A DNA stretch of 64,000 nt from Metopolophium dirhodum. Taxonomy: Eukaryota; Arthropoda; Insecta; Hemiptera; Aphididae. Numbering within the stretch: the stretch's first letter is position 1; every line of letters begins with the position of its first letter. Under the pieces are notes generated by a model that saw nothing but the letters and a program-made list of their open reading frames with translations, had not been told where the DNA came from and did not search any database. The DNA is taken from assembly GCF_019925205.1 (NCBI RefSeq), contig NC_083560.1, positions 55,412,270 to 55,476,269 on the forward strand. The letters run 5' to 3'. Below, one piece after another: positions 27,101 to 42,100 of this stretch. Made by a program: the position numbers and the translations under genes.

Positions 27101-29939
27101 GTTCCAACGAAGCGCCGCGATTAATAATAATATACCGATCCGCACACGTTGATAATCACTTTATATATATTATATTGAACACTCGTATATGATTGCCGTG
27201 AATGGATAGTTAATCGTATTAAAACAAAATAATAATATGCATTATAATTTTACGATCGATCGATCTGAATATTATGCTTTTCGAGCGTTTTCGTTTTAAT
27301 AAAATTAATAAAACAAAAAATAATATTTTTAAGAACTAAAATTTCTCGACATAATAATATAATATTATAATGGGTACCTGGATAATGTTTTAGTATTATG
27401 TCGTTGCCAACTTGACATGAATAATAAATTTCGTGTCGTATTTGAACGATCGATTTTAAATTGTTTTCAAGGTTTTACATTTTTTTTTTTTTATAATAAC
27501 TCATATATGGGTTTTAATCTCCTACGGTATTTTATGACATTACGAGGCAGATCACATTTACACCTCTGAGTGTATAGTAATCTTCAGTAATTGTGTCGGA
27601 TAACATTGAGTCGATAATATGTAATGTACATTAAAGTTATTAAAATAAATTTGAAATAAAAAAAACATGATAAACGAATAAGTTGGTTTTGACAAAGTTT
27701 GAATTTAGTTTGTTTATCTCGTTCACCTTTTTGTTTCCAAAACAAAATGCAACTTTTTCAATTTGAAGTTTAGTTTACTGTTTCATTCTTAAAACAGGTC
27801 CGTTAATACAAACAAAAATCTGCACATTAATTATATTTTTTACGTGACACCGTGCAATGAGCGTTATTATTATTATTATTATTATAAAATATAATCAACG
27901 TCCCGGGAATAATGTGTCTAATCTTGGCGAGAGTATCAGCGAGAGTGTGTCCGATGGGGTTGCCTATGTTTGCGTTATTATTATTGTTATTATTATTATT
28001 TCCTATATTGTCTAAATATTTTTAACCGAAATATTATAATGTATTATTATCGAAATCACTACTGGCCATATTAATACGATCATCGCCGCGGCGGGAGTAC
28101 CTATACGCAATGACATACAATTATTATAGTTTATCAATCGGTACAGAACTGGTAGATGGACAACCAGAGTAAGTACAGACCCAAATAGTATATTGGTCGC
28201 GTTATCGCACACGAAATACTCGCAGACCATAAACGTAAACCGAGAGGGGTTCGCAGAGATTATATTAATATAATATTATTATTTTCCGATCAAATATACG
28301 TAGGACGCGTATAATAGAGGGTATTGATAGAGTCGTGCGGTTACTGTCGAGGATGCCATTAGATTAATCAATGTTTAAGTAGGCGCTTTGTGATTAAAAC
28401 ACTGAATTGATGAGAATATTATTTGAACCGGGTCCATATCGATGCGCGCGCGACTGATAATTTATAAATGGAATTCGCAATATCGAACGGCGAGGATTTC
28501 GATTAGTGATTAACTGGTTAAATTAAAATCGGCACGAATTTATGTCCAAAAAGGATGATATTATTATGCGAGCGTATTCGAGAGAGCATCGTCAGCACCG
28601 TCACGTGGTCGGTTGAAAACGAGACAAATTATAATAATATATAATGATATGATATTATAAATATTATATATCAAAACTTTTATCATTTTTCCCGGCCTCG
28701 TCATTCAATTTATGTGTTTGCTGTATTGGTTTCCACATTATAATATTATAATAGACTTGAGTGAAATACGATTACTACTACGGTTTGTCGACGTCGTTTT
28801 AATTAAATTCCGATATGGCCTTAAACTGATTTGTCCATAAATCGTGCACGTTTGCAATAATTATTATTTACCACTATTTATCGATCGTCGTGTCTGCAGT
28901 AGTTGTATTTAGTCGACGTACGCGTATTGTAGATAACAATATATTATTATTATTATGATTTGAAGTGCATTATAATATTATTAGCTATTAGTGAAATACA
29001 ATAATACAATTATTTTTACAAACTATTATTATGATAATAATATGACATATTAGTAACATTGTCACTTTTATCTTGTACAAACATTATATTATAATTGTGA
29101 ATCGGACGGTCTTCATTTTTTTATTGGTGGGGGGGGGGGGAACTGGGGAACGGTCGAAGTGGTGACGACTGTGAGTTTTATAGATTTTCTTCTGCGCCGC
29201 TGTCTCGATGTTCTCTTTGAGAATGATATATTATTATGGCGATCAGAACTGGATTAAGCTGAATAATGAACTTGGGCACATACATTTTTTCTTATTCCTT
29301 AAGAAAAATTGTATTGTTACAAAACTCAGTATAATATTCATGAAATAAGCACCATGGTGGGTTACTACAAACCACTGGTCAAAACAATTTGTGATAAAAA
29401 ATGACAAACATTAATTTTGATTAAATATTTTTTGTATCGTTTTACTTTTGGAAAAAAAATGTATAACTATTGAAGAATCATTACTTAAATAAAAGCAAAT
29501 TTAAAATAATATAAACTACCTAATGCACATGACTTGAAGATGAACAACAATTATTACTAATTCTGAAGCGTTTTTACAAAAATAGTTATGTTTTATTTAT
29601 CATAACATCGATATTGACCCATATATAATACGAGTAATTGTTCTGAAGTCATATAACTTTCGTCACTATGGAAGATCAAATTTCGTTAAATTTTATCCTT
29701 ATTTTTGACCTTTGACAAACTTTCGTTTCGCACGTAAAACAGAATAACTTTATCAAAAATGTCGCCAATGGCACGCGTGCGTCCACAATAATCCGACCCT
29801 CGACGATGCTAATACCGAAATTTTTTTTTTTTCATATACCCGTTGTCGTAACGATAAATTTACAATTATTATTACACCGTGACCGTCTCCGGACTACGGC
29901 AACAACAACAATAATGACAATAATATCGTATAATGCGAC
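19721..29939. other. Long non-coding stretch
   Basis: About 10 kb without a recognisable gene. The longest open frame, 163 codons at 20327-20818, is rich in I, Y, K and R, has no domain I recognise and crosses a C-run. A long TA microsatellite lies at 21072-21110, and GTC-rich palindromic words occur near 22855-22875. A poly-G run lies at 29129-29140. The stretch could be intergenic or 5' intron of the Sidestep-like gene. Confidence 0.4.
21072..21110. repeat. (TA)n microsatellite
   Basis: Nearly uninterrupted TA dinucleotide run of about 19 units, likely polymorphic in length. Confidence 0.95.
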
Positions 29940-30690
29940 GTCTTCGTCGAGCCGGGTCGCGACCTCCACCGCCGCTGCCATGAATAACAAGTTCGTCGGA
30001 GGTGCGGCGGAGACGAGGGTATACCGTATACCGTAGTATGATAATATCCATAGCATATATATATATTTATATATACGTAGGACGCACTGCCGGCCGTACT
30101 TACGTGACTGGACAGTGATGATTAATCGCGGGATATTCGGGATTTATTGTAATATTCTCCGATGCCGCCGCCGAGCTCGAGCCCTGCGACTATATACGAC
30201 CGATACGCGACGAACGAAATATCATATTATTATTATTATATCATTCGTTTTATTTCGTTCGGTCTCGTAAATAAATATTCTCGTTTTAATAGTCACGTGA
30301 GTGCCTACCTACCTATACACACGAGATCATTCGAAAGTCTGCTGCATCCACGGTCGGGGTGAGGAGGCATGGCCGGACCACCGCGCGCCACGGGTCCGAA
30401 AACTAATGGCCGTGCTCTGTGCCTTGTGTGTGCCACTGCTGCTGCGAACGCAGGTTAAATGTGTGTGTGTGTGTGTAGGGTAATAGTGACGGGGAGGAGG
30501 TTACTTTTCGTTGTGATTTATAACCGACTGACCGCCCGCCCGCCCCGACGTCCACGGAGATGCTCGGAGGAGACGCAGCCGCACCAGGTACCCGTTGCAC
30601 ACATAGGTACGGTTTGCGGGTCACACTGTCGGATATAATAATGTTATACCTAGCGATTTCCATCCGAGCGGCCGCTGATGCATCGTATTG
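29940..30690. promoter_or_regulatory. CpG-rich patch, possible promoter region
   Basis: GC- and CpG-rich relative to its surroundings (GTCGAGCCGGGTCGCGACC, GCCGCCGCCGAGC, CCGCCCGCCCGCCCCG, GCGGCCGC). On the + strand it holds a short hydrophobic leader-like open frame at 30406-30453, listed separately. Promoter status is inferred from composition only. Confidence 0.25.
30406..30453 (+). CDS. Weak candidate signal-peptide exon
   Basis: An ATG with A at -3 relative to it (AACTAATGG) opens a 16-codon segment beginning MAVLCALCVPLLL, a compact hydrophobic run typical of a secretory signal peptide core. It ends at CAG|GTTAAA, a usable but weak splice donor in phase 0. It lies in a CpG-rich patch 20 kb upstream of the first certain Sidestep-like exon, on the same strand. 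That exon needs a phase-1 donor, so this segment could reach it only through an intermediate exon. Many AT/GC-biased stretches encode hydrophobic runs by chance, so this is a suggestion, not a gene call. Confidence 0.15.
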
Positions 30691-33600
30691 TTACGATGAC
30701 GATATCGTTTTATTATTACCTACGTAATATTGTCATCATGCCGTTATCCAAACGTCATATACGTATCATACAGGGCGATTGACCCAGCATTCTCAACCCC
30801 CTTTTTTTCTTTAAGTAAAGCTGCAGTTATTCAAAATCTGGTCTTAGGCAATTTTAAATATACCTATGAATACTATATTGTAGTTCTTGAATTCTACTCG
30901 AGGAGTGTGGAGATACTAATTTCTGTTTTTCAAATGAGAAAAGCCCCCTTTTTACTGTCAACTATTTAGTGGATACGCGTTGTATGAACATTTTGACGTA
31001 GGTACTAGAAGATAATAATATGTACAAGCAGGTTTTGAGTTATTTATCTTTTGTACACGATAAAGGATAATATTATCGACCCATGATAATGCGTTTGCAT
31101 ACAAATAAGATATGAATTATATGGTGATTTGATAATGTTAGTGATTAATATTAGTCTACCAACATTAATAATTTGTGAAATTATCCAAGCATATAAATAC
31201 TAGATCCGATATTGTATTCATTATTCTATGTTGACATATTTATTTATTTATTCATTGGCAGTAGCCAGTAATGGACCTATTACTTTGACAATGTTTATTT
31301 TTTTTTTTACCATAAGTGGAGTCGTAATACCTACGTTTACGACCTGAAACAGTAAAACTGAAATCATTAAAGTTATAATGTATTACAAGTTGTGATAGCT
31401 GTCGTCGGATCGGTTTGTGGCGTCACGTATCGTGTCGACAGTGGATCGTACGATTTTATCATTATCGAGTTGGACAGTTTATCGAAAACACAATACAATT
31501 CATATTTCTTGTTGTGGTGCCAGTTAAATGAATTTGCAGACACACAGAAAGGACAAGCAACGTCCAATAAATACGGTAATCGATATATTACAATTAATAA
31601 TCAAGAATGATATTGTGTTCGAGAATTCATTGTATGTAATGAGAGGTTCATCTACACGATAATAACTGACTCAAGAAAATAATACAACCCATGAGTTAAA
31701 CTCTCAAGACCCGTAATTATTATTATAATCTGAACCAATTGGGACGATTTTCATTTTAAATAAATTATATCTCAAAACATTACATAATAATATAATATAA
31801 GTAATTATAAACTTAAATTTTTTTTTTTTTTTAGTAATAAATAAGTCTTATTCAATGCACCATTTTGTTATTTAATTTATACTGTTAAAATGTTAACTTT
31901 AAAAACATAAAAACGATTTTTTTCAATATTAAATAATTTTAAACTAAAACAACTGCTTGTTGTATTTCATAATTGGTTTTTTTTTTTTTAATAATAATAG
32001 CATTACTTATAGATATTGATATTGTTATCAAGAAGTGCGCCTGAAATATGTTCGTAGGTACGTTTTTAAACACTATCCGTGTGGCTGGAGTTAAGAACGG
32101 AATGTTTAGAAAATGTAATTGTCAAACGTCTAATTAAAAAATATTATTTTTCATTGTTTACGATCCCCACGACCACCTCTGAAGAAGAGCATTTTGTTAT
32201 GTTTATCACGAACATGATACAAATGAATCAAGTACAATCCTTACATTTATCATTTGAAGAGCACGTATCAGACCAAAAATCAAATTTGTAAAAAGAAGAA
32301 AAACAATTTATGTCCTCTTCCATTCACATATTATACTTTGTTTGGGCTACAATAAATCACACGGCGTACAGTTTAATAAGCCCATCTGCAGACACGGCAT
32401 AAATGACCGAGCGATATATTACCACGTTTATTAACTACACGACATTTTAGTTTTTGTGATTTTCTATTTATTTTTTTTATAATCACCGTTGCCCTTGCAG
32501 TACGGTTCGTGTTACGACTGCAATTTCCTTTATCGATATTATCTCCTTAAACTGCACGCTTTAGTTGAGTACCCATTATATTATGTATAATCATTGAACA
32601 GTATAGGTACATTTAGGTACAATCATATAACAATACAAATAATAATTCTAGTGTAGGACGTGTAGCCGTGTAGGTACTCTACAATACTCATAGAACTTGC
32701 TGCACCGGTTATCTTATATATGGCTATATTTAAGTTCATCGGTAATGTATAAGATATGCACGGACACTAAAAACTTGAAAACATCATAGCGTGCACTATA
32801 CCTTACTTGTCTAATACTTAAAAGCGTTACATTTTTTTTAACGTTCCCGCAGTTGTTTATACATGAGTGACTATGAAGATGATGGCTTTTGAAATTTTTT
32901 GGTCCTCGAGAATAAAAAATAATATAAACCCAGAGAGAGAGAGATTTTCGGTGATGAAAAATATTTAATCCGGCAGTACTTATAGAGTTCAAAGTATTTA
33001 ACTACCTCAAGTAATATTGTATTCAGTATTTATTGCGAAATCCGTGTAATTACTAGAACATCCGTATTTGGTGAAATACATTTTGTAGATTTTATCACTG
33101 CAAGTTCCACACACAATAATTTTTTGATTGCAACACTTAATAATATAAGTAGACCTATTAGTTTCGAATTCAATACGAAAATACAAAATCCCTTTAGAGT
33201 TGTCAGCCATTACTATTCTATACTTCACATTTTTTTTTTAAATACGTTCACACCATTATACATATAGTTTGATTTTATAATATTGTATACACTCATAAAA
33301 AGTTATGCATCTAAGGAAAAGGTTTTATTTTTTTAAATGTATAATGTGTTGATGTCGTCGGCGAATGGTTAACGCGTCATATCATCAGCAGTTATGACAC
33401 TCATTTGCACGACAATATTATTAAACTACATTGGCATCGTTGATGTGAAGAAGAAAAAAATGCCAGCTCTCCCCCCCCCCCCCACGCTCCCGACGACCCG
33501 CCATCCAGCCAGCTGACGGACGGGTTCAATACGACCCGGTCCGGGCGAGAGGCATATATAATAATATTATATAAAATGATATCATAACGACGACGACGCA

Positions 33601-33945
33601 TATAATATATTATGTGCACGCTTATTTTCTTTATATCCCAGTTTTCCCTTTATGCCCGCGACGCCTAAAACCTTGTCCCTTTTACGGTGAATTTGCATAT
33701 ACTATATTAAAGCGCCGAGCGACGATGAGTCGCTCTAATTTTCGCACGCGAAAAAAAACGCTCGCATGCGTATCGTGTAATGAAATAAAAAAAACGGAAA
33801 ACCCCCGAACGGGGTTCGTTTTTTTTCTGTATTTATCCGGGAGAGCGCGTGCCCGTCATCCTATCCGAATTACCCTTTATACGTAATGACACTTTAAATC
33901 ATCCGGAAAAATAACGGGCCCCTATAATACTAATCGCGCGTATAT

Positions 33946-33948
<3 letters not shown>

Positions 33949-33983
<35 letters not shown>
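33949..33983. repeat. (CA)n microsatellite
   Basis: Uninterrupted CA dinucleotide run of about 17 units, followed by shorter CACACA tracts. Confidence 0.95.
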
Positions 33984-33984
<1 letters not shown>

Positions 33985-34168
33985 ATCGACCACCGACGTA
34001 CAGACACACACATACATACCACCCACTCACATAATATATAACTGCGTGAGCTAAGGGAAACCTTTGACGGGTGGGGAAAGTCTGGGATAATGGATATGCG
34101 ATATACGGCGGCGGCCACGCGGGAGTGGCGGTGGATCTTAAGAAGAAAAGCTTTTGCCTCGGCGGAGT

Positions 34169-34170
<2 letters not shown>

Positions 34171-34199
<29 letters not shown>
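34171..34199. repeat. (GAC)n trinucleotide microsatellite
   Basis: About ten perfect GAC units. It would encode polyAsp in one frame on the + strand, but the surrounding frame shows no gene features. Confidence 0.95.
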
Positions 34200-35672
34200 T
34201 ATAATATCGAAAGGCAATTTGTCGTATAGATTATACATATATATATATATATATACGGTCCGGTACGTTATAATAATATATCATCGTGTGTATATACATT
34301 TTTTTTTTCAATATAATTCCACTAACAGCCTATAAAATAATATTTATCTCGGGATCGTATTATTATTATTATGATTACATATTATTACTATTAAACACAA
34401 GCGAGACGGTGACGGTTCGTGCGCGCAGTTTGCATCGGGTCGGCTGAACATTGTAATGCGTACCTATATAATAATCGTTTATTCTCGACGGAGGCGGCGC
34501 ACGGGTTTTGTCGTATAATAATATCACAATAATATATTAACCATCGCTTACACAACATAATGGCTATGGTCCGAACCTGGCGTATACCTATGGCGGAATC
34601 GACGCGGAGGTGACCCGCCATCGGAGAGCATAATCATATGATATATTATAATATTATTATGTAGGTAAGCAAAATAAAGTGCGATAAAAATACGGTTTTT
34701 ACGGGCGGGTGACAAAGACTAAAGGAATTCCAAAAAAAAAAACTGTCGCACTTTTTCACACTCTTGTGCTGTAGCGTGAGATACTATACACGTCCAACGA
34801 CGACACGGACGCTAACAAGGTTATAAGAGTGAATAGTTGCTACGAAATAACGCGTGTAAACTTGACGAGGCACTGTTTTCCGCGAGACAAAGTTACACGG
34901 GAAACTTTGTTTTACTATAATAAAATAATAAAAATCCTTTTTTTCTTTCCTATGACGTTTCAATCAAACAAACATAACATCGTTTTCGCTATTCCGTAAA
35001 AAATGTCTCTTGTCGTTTGACTGAGATAAAAAGGTACTCGTAATAATTTACAATCTAAAAAAATGCTTTATTTTTTTTTCGATTTAACCATAGGTATTGT
35101 TTTTCGTAAAAAACGTTTTTTATCTTATTTACATCACTCTTGAGTTACCTACTATTCGAAACGACAATGTTTATTTTGCGTATATGTTTAAGTTTATTTC
35201 TCAACACCATAAAATAGTTATGAGTCATGAGCTATTAAATATAAAAATAAATTAACTCTGTCAGGTTGTAGCTGGGACGCACGGAAATATTGAAATTTTA
35301 AGGAGAAACTAATATTTAACCGATTATGGTACTATTGTATGCGCTAACTATTTAAATAATAAAAATAATATACTGAATAATATTTGTAATAATTGCCAAT
35401 GAAGCAAATTAGTCGAGGCTGCACTTTGTAAAATAATATTTAAGGACGTAAGCCCCACGGTAGAAGGGTAGTGCTGGTTTTCTAGTGAGACACGCTTATG
35501 ACTGTGGCGATTTCTGGAGACTCTTAGTTTCGTGTGTTTGTTTATGTTTAATAAAGCGATTAGATAGTGTGGATTGTCATATTATTTTGTGTAACATAGA
35601 CCGATAGGTATACGACCGTGCCTAGTTGAAAAAATCGGGTGGAAAGTGGTTCGAAAATATGTATCCGTAAGA

Positions 35673-36101
35673 CAGGGACTGGAACCGAACCTAAAAGAAC
35701 CGGTTCTGGAACTGGAACCTTTAAAATATTAAGAACCGGAACCGAAACCGTTATTTTAATAAATAAAGTACCGGAACCAAACCATCATTTTTAAATTAAA
35801 TAGGTTCTTTTAGGTTGAAATATAATTTAATGATATTACTGTTTTGTGAATAAACTATGTATGATTATATGGGTTTTCTAATATTTCTCATACTATTAAT
35901 TAAACCTGCATTCCGGATAGGTATTTAAAATTATTATACTTTTCGGTACCTAAATTATCTGGAACCGGTACCGAAATTATTTGGAACAAATACCTTTATT
36001 TTTTTTTATCAAAAACCAGAACCGAACCGGAACAGTTATTTTATTTTTGGAGAACCAGTACCGGAACCGATACCGATAAATTTAAAAGGTTCCGGTCCCT
36101 G
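35673..36101 (+). mobile_element. hAT-like MITE, family A copy 3 (best preserved)
   Basis: A 429-bp element with ends CAGGGACTGGAACC and GGTTCCGGTCCCTG, a near-perfect 14-bp terminal inverted repeat. The flanking 8-mers CCGTAAGA (35665-35672) and TCGTAAGC (36102-36109) agree at 6 of 8 positions, consistent with a hAT target-site duplication. It contains ACTTTTCGGTACC without interruption and so marks the empty site for the nested element in copy 1. Non-coding. It serves as the reference copy for the family. Confidence 0.85.
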
Positions 36102-36109
36102 TCGTAAGC

Positions 36110-39100
36110 GAATATGTGAAAAACTTCGCAACTAACAGCGTTCATAAGCATCGAAACGATGCGTTTTACATACTTAATGGTATATTTTATACCCATCACA
36201 CCAATTAATGTTAAGCCAACAAACGATTCGTATAATTATAATTTACGCCTCGGTGAAAACCAACTGGAACTGTCTATATGGAAATCGGACCTAACTGCAA
36301 TGTCACATAATATAATATACAGTTACAGCCGTTGAGGAAATTGGTGCATTGATATATTATTATATTTAATACTGTCTATATAATTATATCCGTCGCGTTG
36401 TTAAGTCACATCGAGCCAGACTGGCAGAGCCACGGTTTCGTATTTCAATTAGTGTCTTTTTATCGTTAGAAAATGTAACTAAACTGTACGTCATAATATT
36501 GTGTTACGGTATGCAAAAAACATTTTTTTGTGAACTATATTGTATAATATTCGTTATCTGGCTGAATTTCCACAATATTTTCCATGTTTTAATGTTCTTT
36601 CAATAGTAAATCTCCATAGGGACTCTGCGCAGAATCGCACATTCGTTCACAAAGTATTTTACGATATTGTCGCAATGGAACATGTGATTTAAATAATATA
36701 ATATGTCTTACGAAATTATTGTAGATAATGATTTATTTCTGAATTGATTACATTGCATTACATAAATCCGTTTATCGAGTAAGACGATTAAGGAAGTAAT
36801 AAATGTAAATTTTTTTCCATCACAAATTTTTTGTCATTCGGATCCTTTACTTTTTCATTCTACATGTTTGCTAAAGATAATTAAAAAAACTATATTTAAT
36901 AATTGTCAGTCATACATTGTGCTTGTCAGACACAACAAATCAACACACACATAATATTATTTAATTAATATCAACCGTGTCTTACTATTAACCGTACATA
37001 TTTTCTAGACGCTATCTGTGCACATTTGTAGATTTTATGTTATTGATTTTATTTTATTTTATTTTCATGTGTGCCTTACTTTTCAATATCTCAATGTATT
37101 TTAACATTAAAACATCATTTTAAGGTAACTTTCTCGATAAGGTTTAACAACCAACAATAACCTAATGATTTCAAGATATTATTATATTTCTTACTTATAC
37201 TCAGACGTTTTCCCATTCAGAAAAACAATGTATCGTATTTCCAGAGTCAAACTAAATACAACCATATCAGGTTTAAACATAATATAACGTTCGTCTCAAT
37301 CTAATATCATATGGATGAGGTAGCTGAACAAATGGATATTATAAATTGTGCATTTATCAATTCATTTTTAAGATTTTGGAAACGATTACGAATTTCTTTT
37401 GGGATCTACAAATTTTAAATGCCAATGGAAATGTTGAGGCCAAGTGATTAGGGTAAATCTTACCGATTTGCTTTGTTCTATTCTACACTCCTCTAGTCCT
37501 CTCGCTATGTATATAGTGTAGGAATTGTATTCTATCTTAATATAAACCTAGTTTTAAATACATTTTTAAAATTGTATTGCAAAGCGCATTGTTTTATCAA
37601 GTTGCATATTATTATATGCCAATAAAAAACAAATATATTTCTGGTAAAATAAACTATATACAATTAACTATTGTCGGATATTATTAGATATTAATAACGT
37701 AAGCAAAATATCAACTCCATGGAAATACTGTCAATGAATATCTAATTTGAAAAATCTACTGAAAGGTAGCTATATAAAAAAAGTACGATTCAACCGCCAC
37801 AAAAGTTATGGAAATCCTAAAAGCTGAATATCATTTCAATTAAAAACTTAAAGATTATACCTATTTAGCTGCACATTTTCAGCGTACCTACTTGTGACTT
37901 GGGTATTTAAAAGAATACATTTATCATATTATCATAAAAAATATTATATTCTGCCGCAGAGAATGAGATGAAATACAAATATGATAATAATATATTCAAT
38001 CTTAAAATAATAGTTAAAAATATAAAATGTGATTGGTTGTTTTATTTTTTTCGCAAGGTGATCTTTTACATTTGCGTAAACTTTTGACCCTTTAAAATAA
38101 TTGTATTAAAAACAAAAAACGATCGGGTGAAAATCGACTGAGAAAACTTATATATTGTACGCGATGATCGGCATTCAACGCAAGTGTTTTAGGAAACAGT
38201 ATTAAGAGTTATTATGATTAAAACTTTTGTGTGGTGCGCGTTAAAACAAAATTTAACGTTTTATGAATACTGAAGTGGCGTGGTTTTTGTTCGTGGAAAA
38301 TTCATTAAACTATTTTAATTCGAACAAAAGTTATGTTTTGTCACGTTTAACCTATGCAATAATATTTTCGCTATAGGTTATCTCTATACACCCAAAATAT
38401 GTATCATTATTTTTAACGAGTGATAGTTTGTTCACAAATCGCAATATTGTTTGTATCACGTTTTTCCTATAACTTTTGGATTTTGAATGTGATGTATAAT
38501 ATGTATTTTAACTATTTCATTTTTGTTCACTATTTCACAGTAAACACATTACGAACAGTAATTGAGTTTGAAAATCGCAATATAATGTTTTCAAAATAAT
38601 ATATATATTTTGTGTGTTGTTCTTCTAATATTGTATTTTACTTATGATCTAATCTTACTTTTATCTTAAATCATAGATAACTGTCATGCTACAATATCGA
38701 GTTTTCTTGATTTCATATTGTTAAAAGAGTTTTGTTTGGAAAAAATAATATTTGTTCCACTTAAATCTACCATTATAAGTCTTATCAATCTCTGAGCTTT
38801 AACGTATAATATAATATTATGTTTAACTACCAATATTTTGGCTGTAACATTGTTAATATTCGTATACACTAGATAGTCAATACATCATTCAAATTTACTT
38901 CTTGATACTGAACATTGCAGTCCCATGATTAAATTTAATTGTTCCAATGAACTAATTTTGTCAGTTTATTTTATTCCATTTTTTTCTTTGTCAATATCAC
39001 ACAAGGTATTACCTAATACAATATCTACGTAAAACTTACACATGCGGAGAATATAACTGTTTTATAACTGTTTTATAAAATTTCAGAACCCAGTTACAGA

Positions 39101-42100
39101 GAAACTGATTAAAAGACAAATTAAGTTCGAAATAGTTAATTTTTTAACTCTGGTTGTTTGTCAATCCTATGAACATTTTTATTAATCGAAATTATGCAGT
39201 ATAATAGTAAACATTAGAACCTAATTATTTAATATATTTTTCGTGATGGTAATCAGGATTGAAGAGACTTTTAGGGTAAAGTTTTTTTTTTATGTTCATA
39301 CCTCCGGGCTACCGATTTCAACATATTACAGATATTAATAAAATAAATGTATTGACGCTTTTGTGATGTGGCTAAAACCAGACTACTAATCTTGTAATAG
39401 TTATAATGAAATAATAATGAAAATTAAAATAAATGTTGAATATTTAATCGACTTGCCAACCAGGTCAACTTTTAAATAAATATAGGAGTATAAGAAAAAT
39501 GAGTGGTCACACATTATGACCATTATTCACAAAAATATATTAGAATATTATTTCAGGGAGGGTATAGTAAAAGTTTTAAATATCTGATGTAGTGAACGAT
39601 AAAAATGTCTGGTTGTCGATTTTTCATGTCATCTTCTCGTGTAAAAATTCGTCTTCCATGTCTATGTAATTTTTCATACTATTCAAAGCATCAAGTCTAT
39701 TTATGGTTATAACTTTTCTAGACAAATGTGTACATACAGAGTGGGCCTCCGGGATTTAACGTTTTTCAGTGTTTACCATACGGAAAGTTGTCGAAATTAC
39801 CGTGTCCCATCTCAGTAGGTATATAATTACATAAAAGTTATGACCATTGTAACTCAAAAGCCGTGCGCAGCACATGCCGTACGACCAATGACGTCCTTAG
39901 ATGTACATTTAACTCGAACCGTTTAAAACTAATATAAATTTCAACGGGAAAGATAAATAAACGTTTGGCAGTTTTACGCAAATATTTGACTGTGCGTCGT
40001 TTTATTATAAAACATTATATTGTAAACACTGCAAATAAGTATTATAATATCGTTTTACTGTAGTTTGTCGATAACTCCTTTTGTATATTTTTTATGGTAA
40101 GAACGATCGGTATGCCATAAATATTATTATTTTTTTTTTATGTGTAATAAGGATGTAGGTACCTATAACATGCTTTCTATAGGTCAATAGTTCTATTATA
40201 TTTTTTTGTTTCGTTTATATAATATGTTTTATTCCAATGACCGTTTAAATTTCGATTTATAATATTGTGAACGCGATTCATACGAAAAAAATGTTTGGTT
40301 CAATAGATTGTCTTCGGTCGTTGCATAACATAATTCATCGATATGTATAACATTTTGGTAATAATAAATTAATTTTTTCTACCCACTCATTTCAGGTCTA
40401 TATTATCAGTAGTCACATTACTCCTATTTATACTTATACTCTTGCTATACAGCGTTACCGTTATGGTAAGTATAAACCGTATGCGATAGATCACTAAAAT
40501 ATTAACTATACATATTATTGTGTATACTATAATAGCAGTGCACCGTACTAAAGCTTGAATATAATATATAATTTATCGGCTCCTTACGAATTTCAATAAA
40601 TCTTTCAAACGATGTTCGTTTTCAAAAAATAGTCGTAACCAGTTCTGTATTGTGTTATAAAAACGTTGTGGAAAAACCAAAATGTCTCAAGTGGAACGAT
40701 GCTTTTTAAGTTTTTATCGACAACAAAATGTTCCACGGCCTATAATAATGTTACGCATAACAATCGAATCGAGTCCGTTGCATTTTGTATTTCACGTGTG
40801 TCGCGAAATATTCGACGAAAAAAAAAAGACGAAATATTATATTACCTTTCAGTCTATAACTTGATTGGTTTTATTAAATATATATATAATATATTATATA
40901 TTATAGACAGTTCTCGTCAAAAGTGAGTGAAAGCTCAAGATAACTTATTGGAAACCGAGCTTGATTTTTATATAACAACGGTCTATTACCTTGGGATTTA
41001 GAAAGACAACACGTCATTCCTCCAGAGTGAATCGTGTAAAAGGCAATTTCTTCCAAACCTACAAATACGAAAGAAACGAGACTACATTTCTGCCAATATT
41101 GGAATCGTTCGCTCAATTTTTTTTTCTTCTTTTCCGTCAGCCGGGCAAAACCTTTTAGGAGTTGTGTGACTGGGAATAATATAGTTTCGATAAAATAATT
41201 AATTTGGGATGATGCTATAGGGGTGAAATATGTGGGGAGAAAGAGATTTGGTGCGGAGTGCCTATACAGTACTGAGTGATGGGATTGTGTGTTTAAGGCT
41301 TACATCTTCGTCGGAGATATTAATTTTCTGGTAGTTTCACTTTTGTCCTTTCTCAGCCAATATAATATTACACTCACCGACATTTCTTAACTCAAGCGGG
41401 GGGGGGGTATCAAAATCTGTTTACAAGGACAGATGGATTAATACGCCAACAGTAAACAAGCCTTTGATTACGTTATAATATTCCAATATAATGTACATGC
41501 TATTATTATCATATTTATACTTTTGACGAGGTGAAAAAAAAACCTAAAACCTTTGAACCTATACGTGTATAGACTAAATAGTGAATATACTTAAGACGTA
41601 CATGTTTGTTCGCAATGTTATAATATACAGTTGACATAATCTAAAATAAAATCACACCGATGAATAGAACACCTTTTGCGTCGGGACACTACCACAATCA
41701 GGGTGTTGGTTTTTATGCGGTCAAAGTTATAATAGTAGGTGCACTACGACTACGTTATAAATGTTATAATATGCCTTTGAAAATCATAATTATATTATAT
41801 TATGTTACAATTTTACGGAGGGTCGTGTTTCTGAGCTAGTCGGTATGAGGCTATCTTTCTCGAGTCCGACCGACCGAATCCTTGAAACTCGTCAACTCAT
41901 ATTATAATAATATTATATAATCGAGACCTGCACTTGTTCTGAGCCGAAGAAATAAATAAATATCATAATAATAAACAACAATCGACAAATCGTTATATTC
42001 ATTGGCAGTGACGGTGAAGAAGACGAAGAAGAAGCCGTTCGATATATACGCGATTGCTATTCGATTTAAGTACGACCGACTTTGGCGTGAAGGCGCGCGT

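Larger units (their letters stand above)
30691..35664. other. Non-coding stretch with microsatellites
   Basis: No supported gene. Contains poly-C at about 33471-33483, a CA run at 33949-33983, a GAC run at 34171-34199, and a TA run near 34238-34254. The GAC run produces polyaspartate or polyserine in open frames on either strand, which is not evidence of coding. Confidence 0.45.

Noticed and set aside
33930..34335. Open frames with poly-Ser or poly-Asp
   Set aside because: Created by the GAC and CA microsatellites on either strand.
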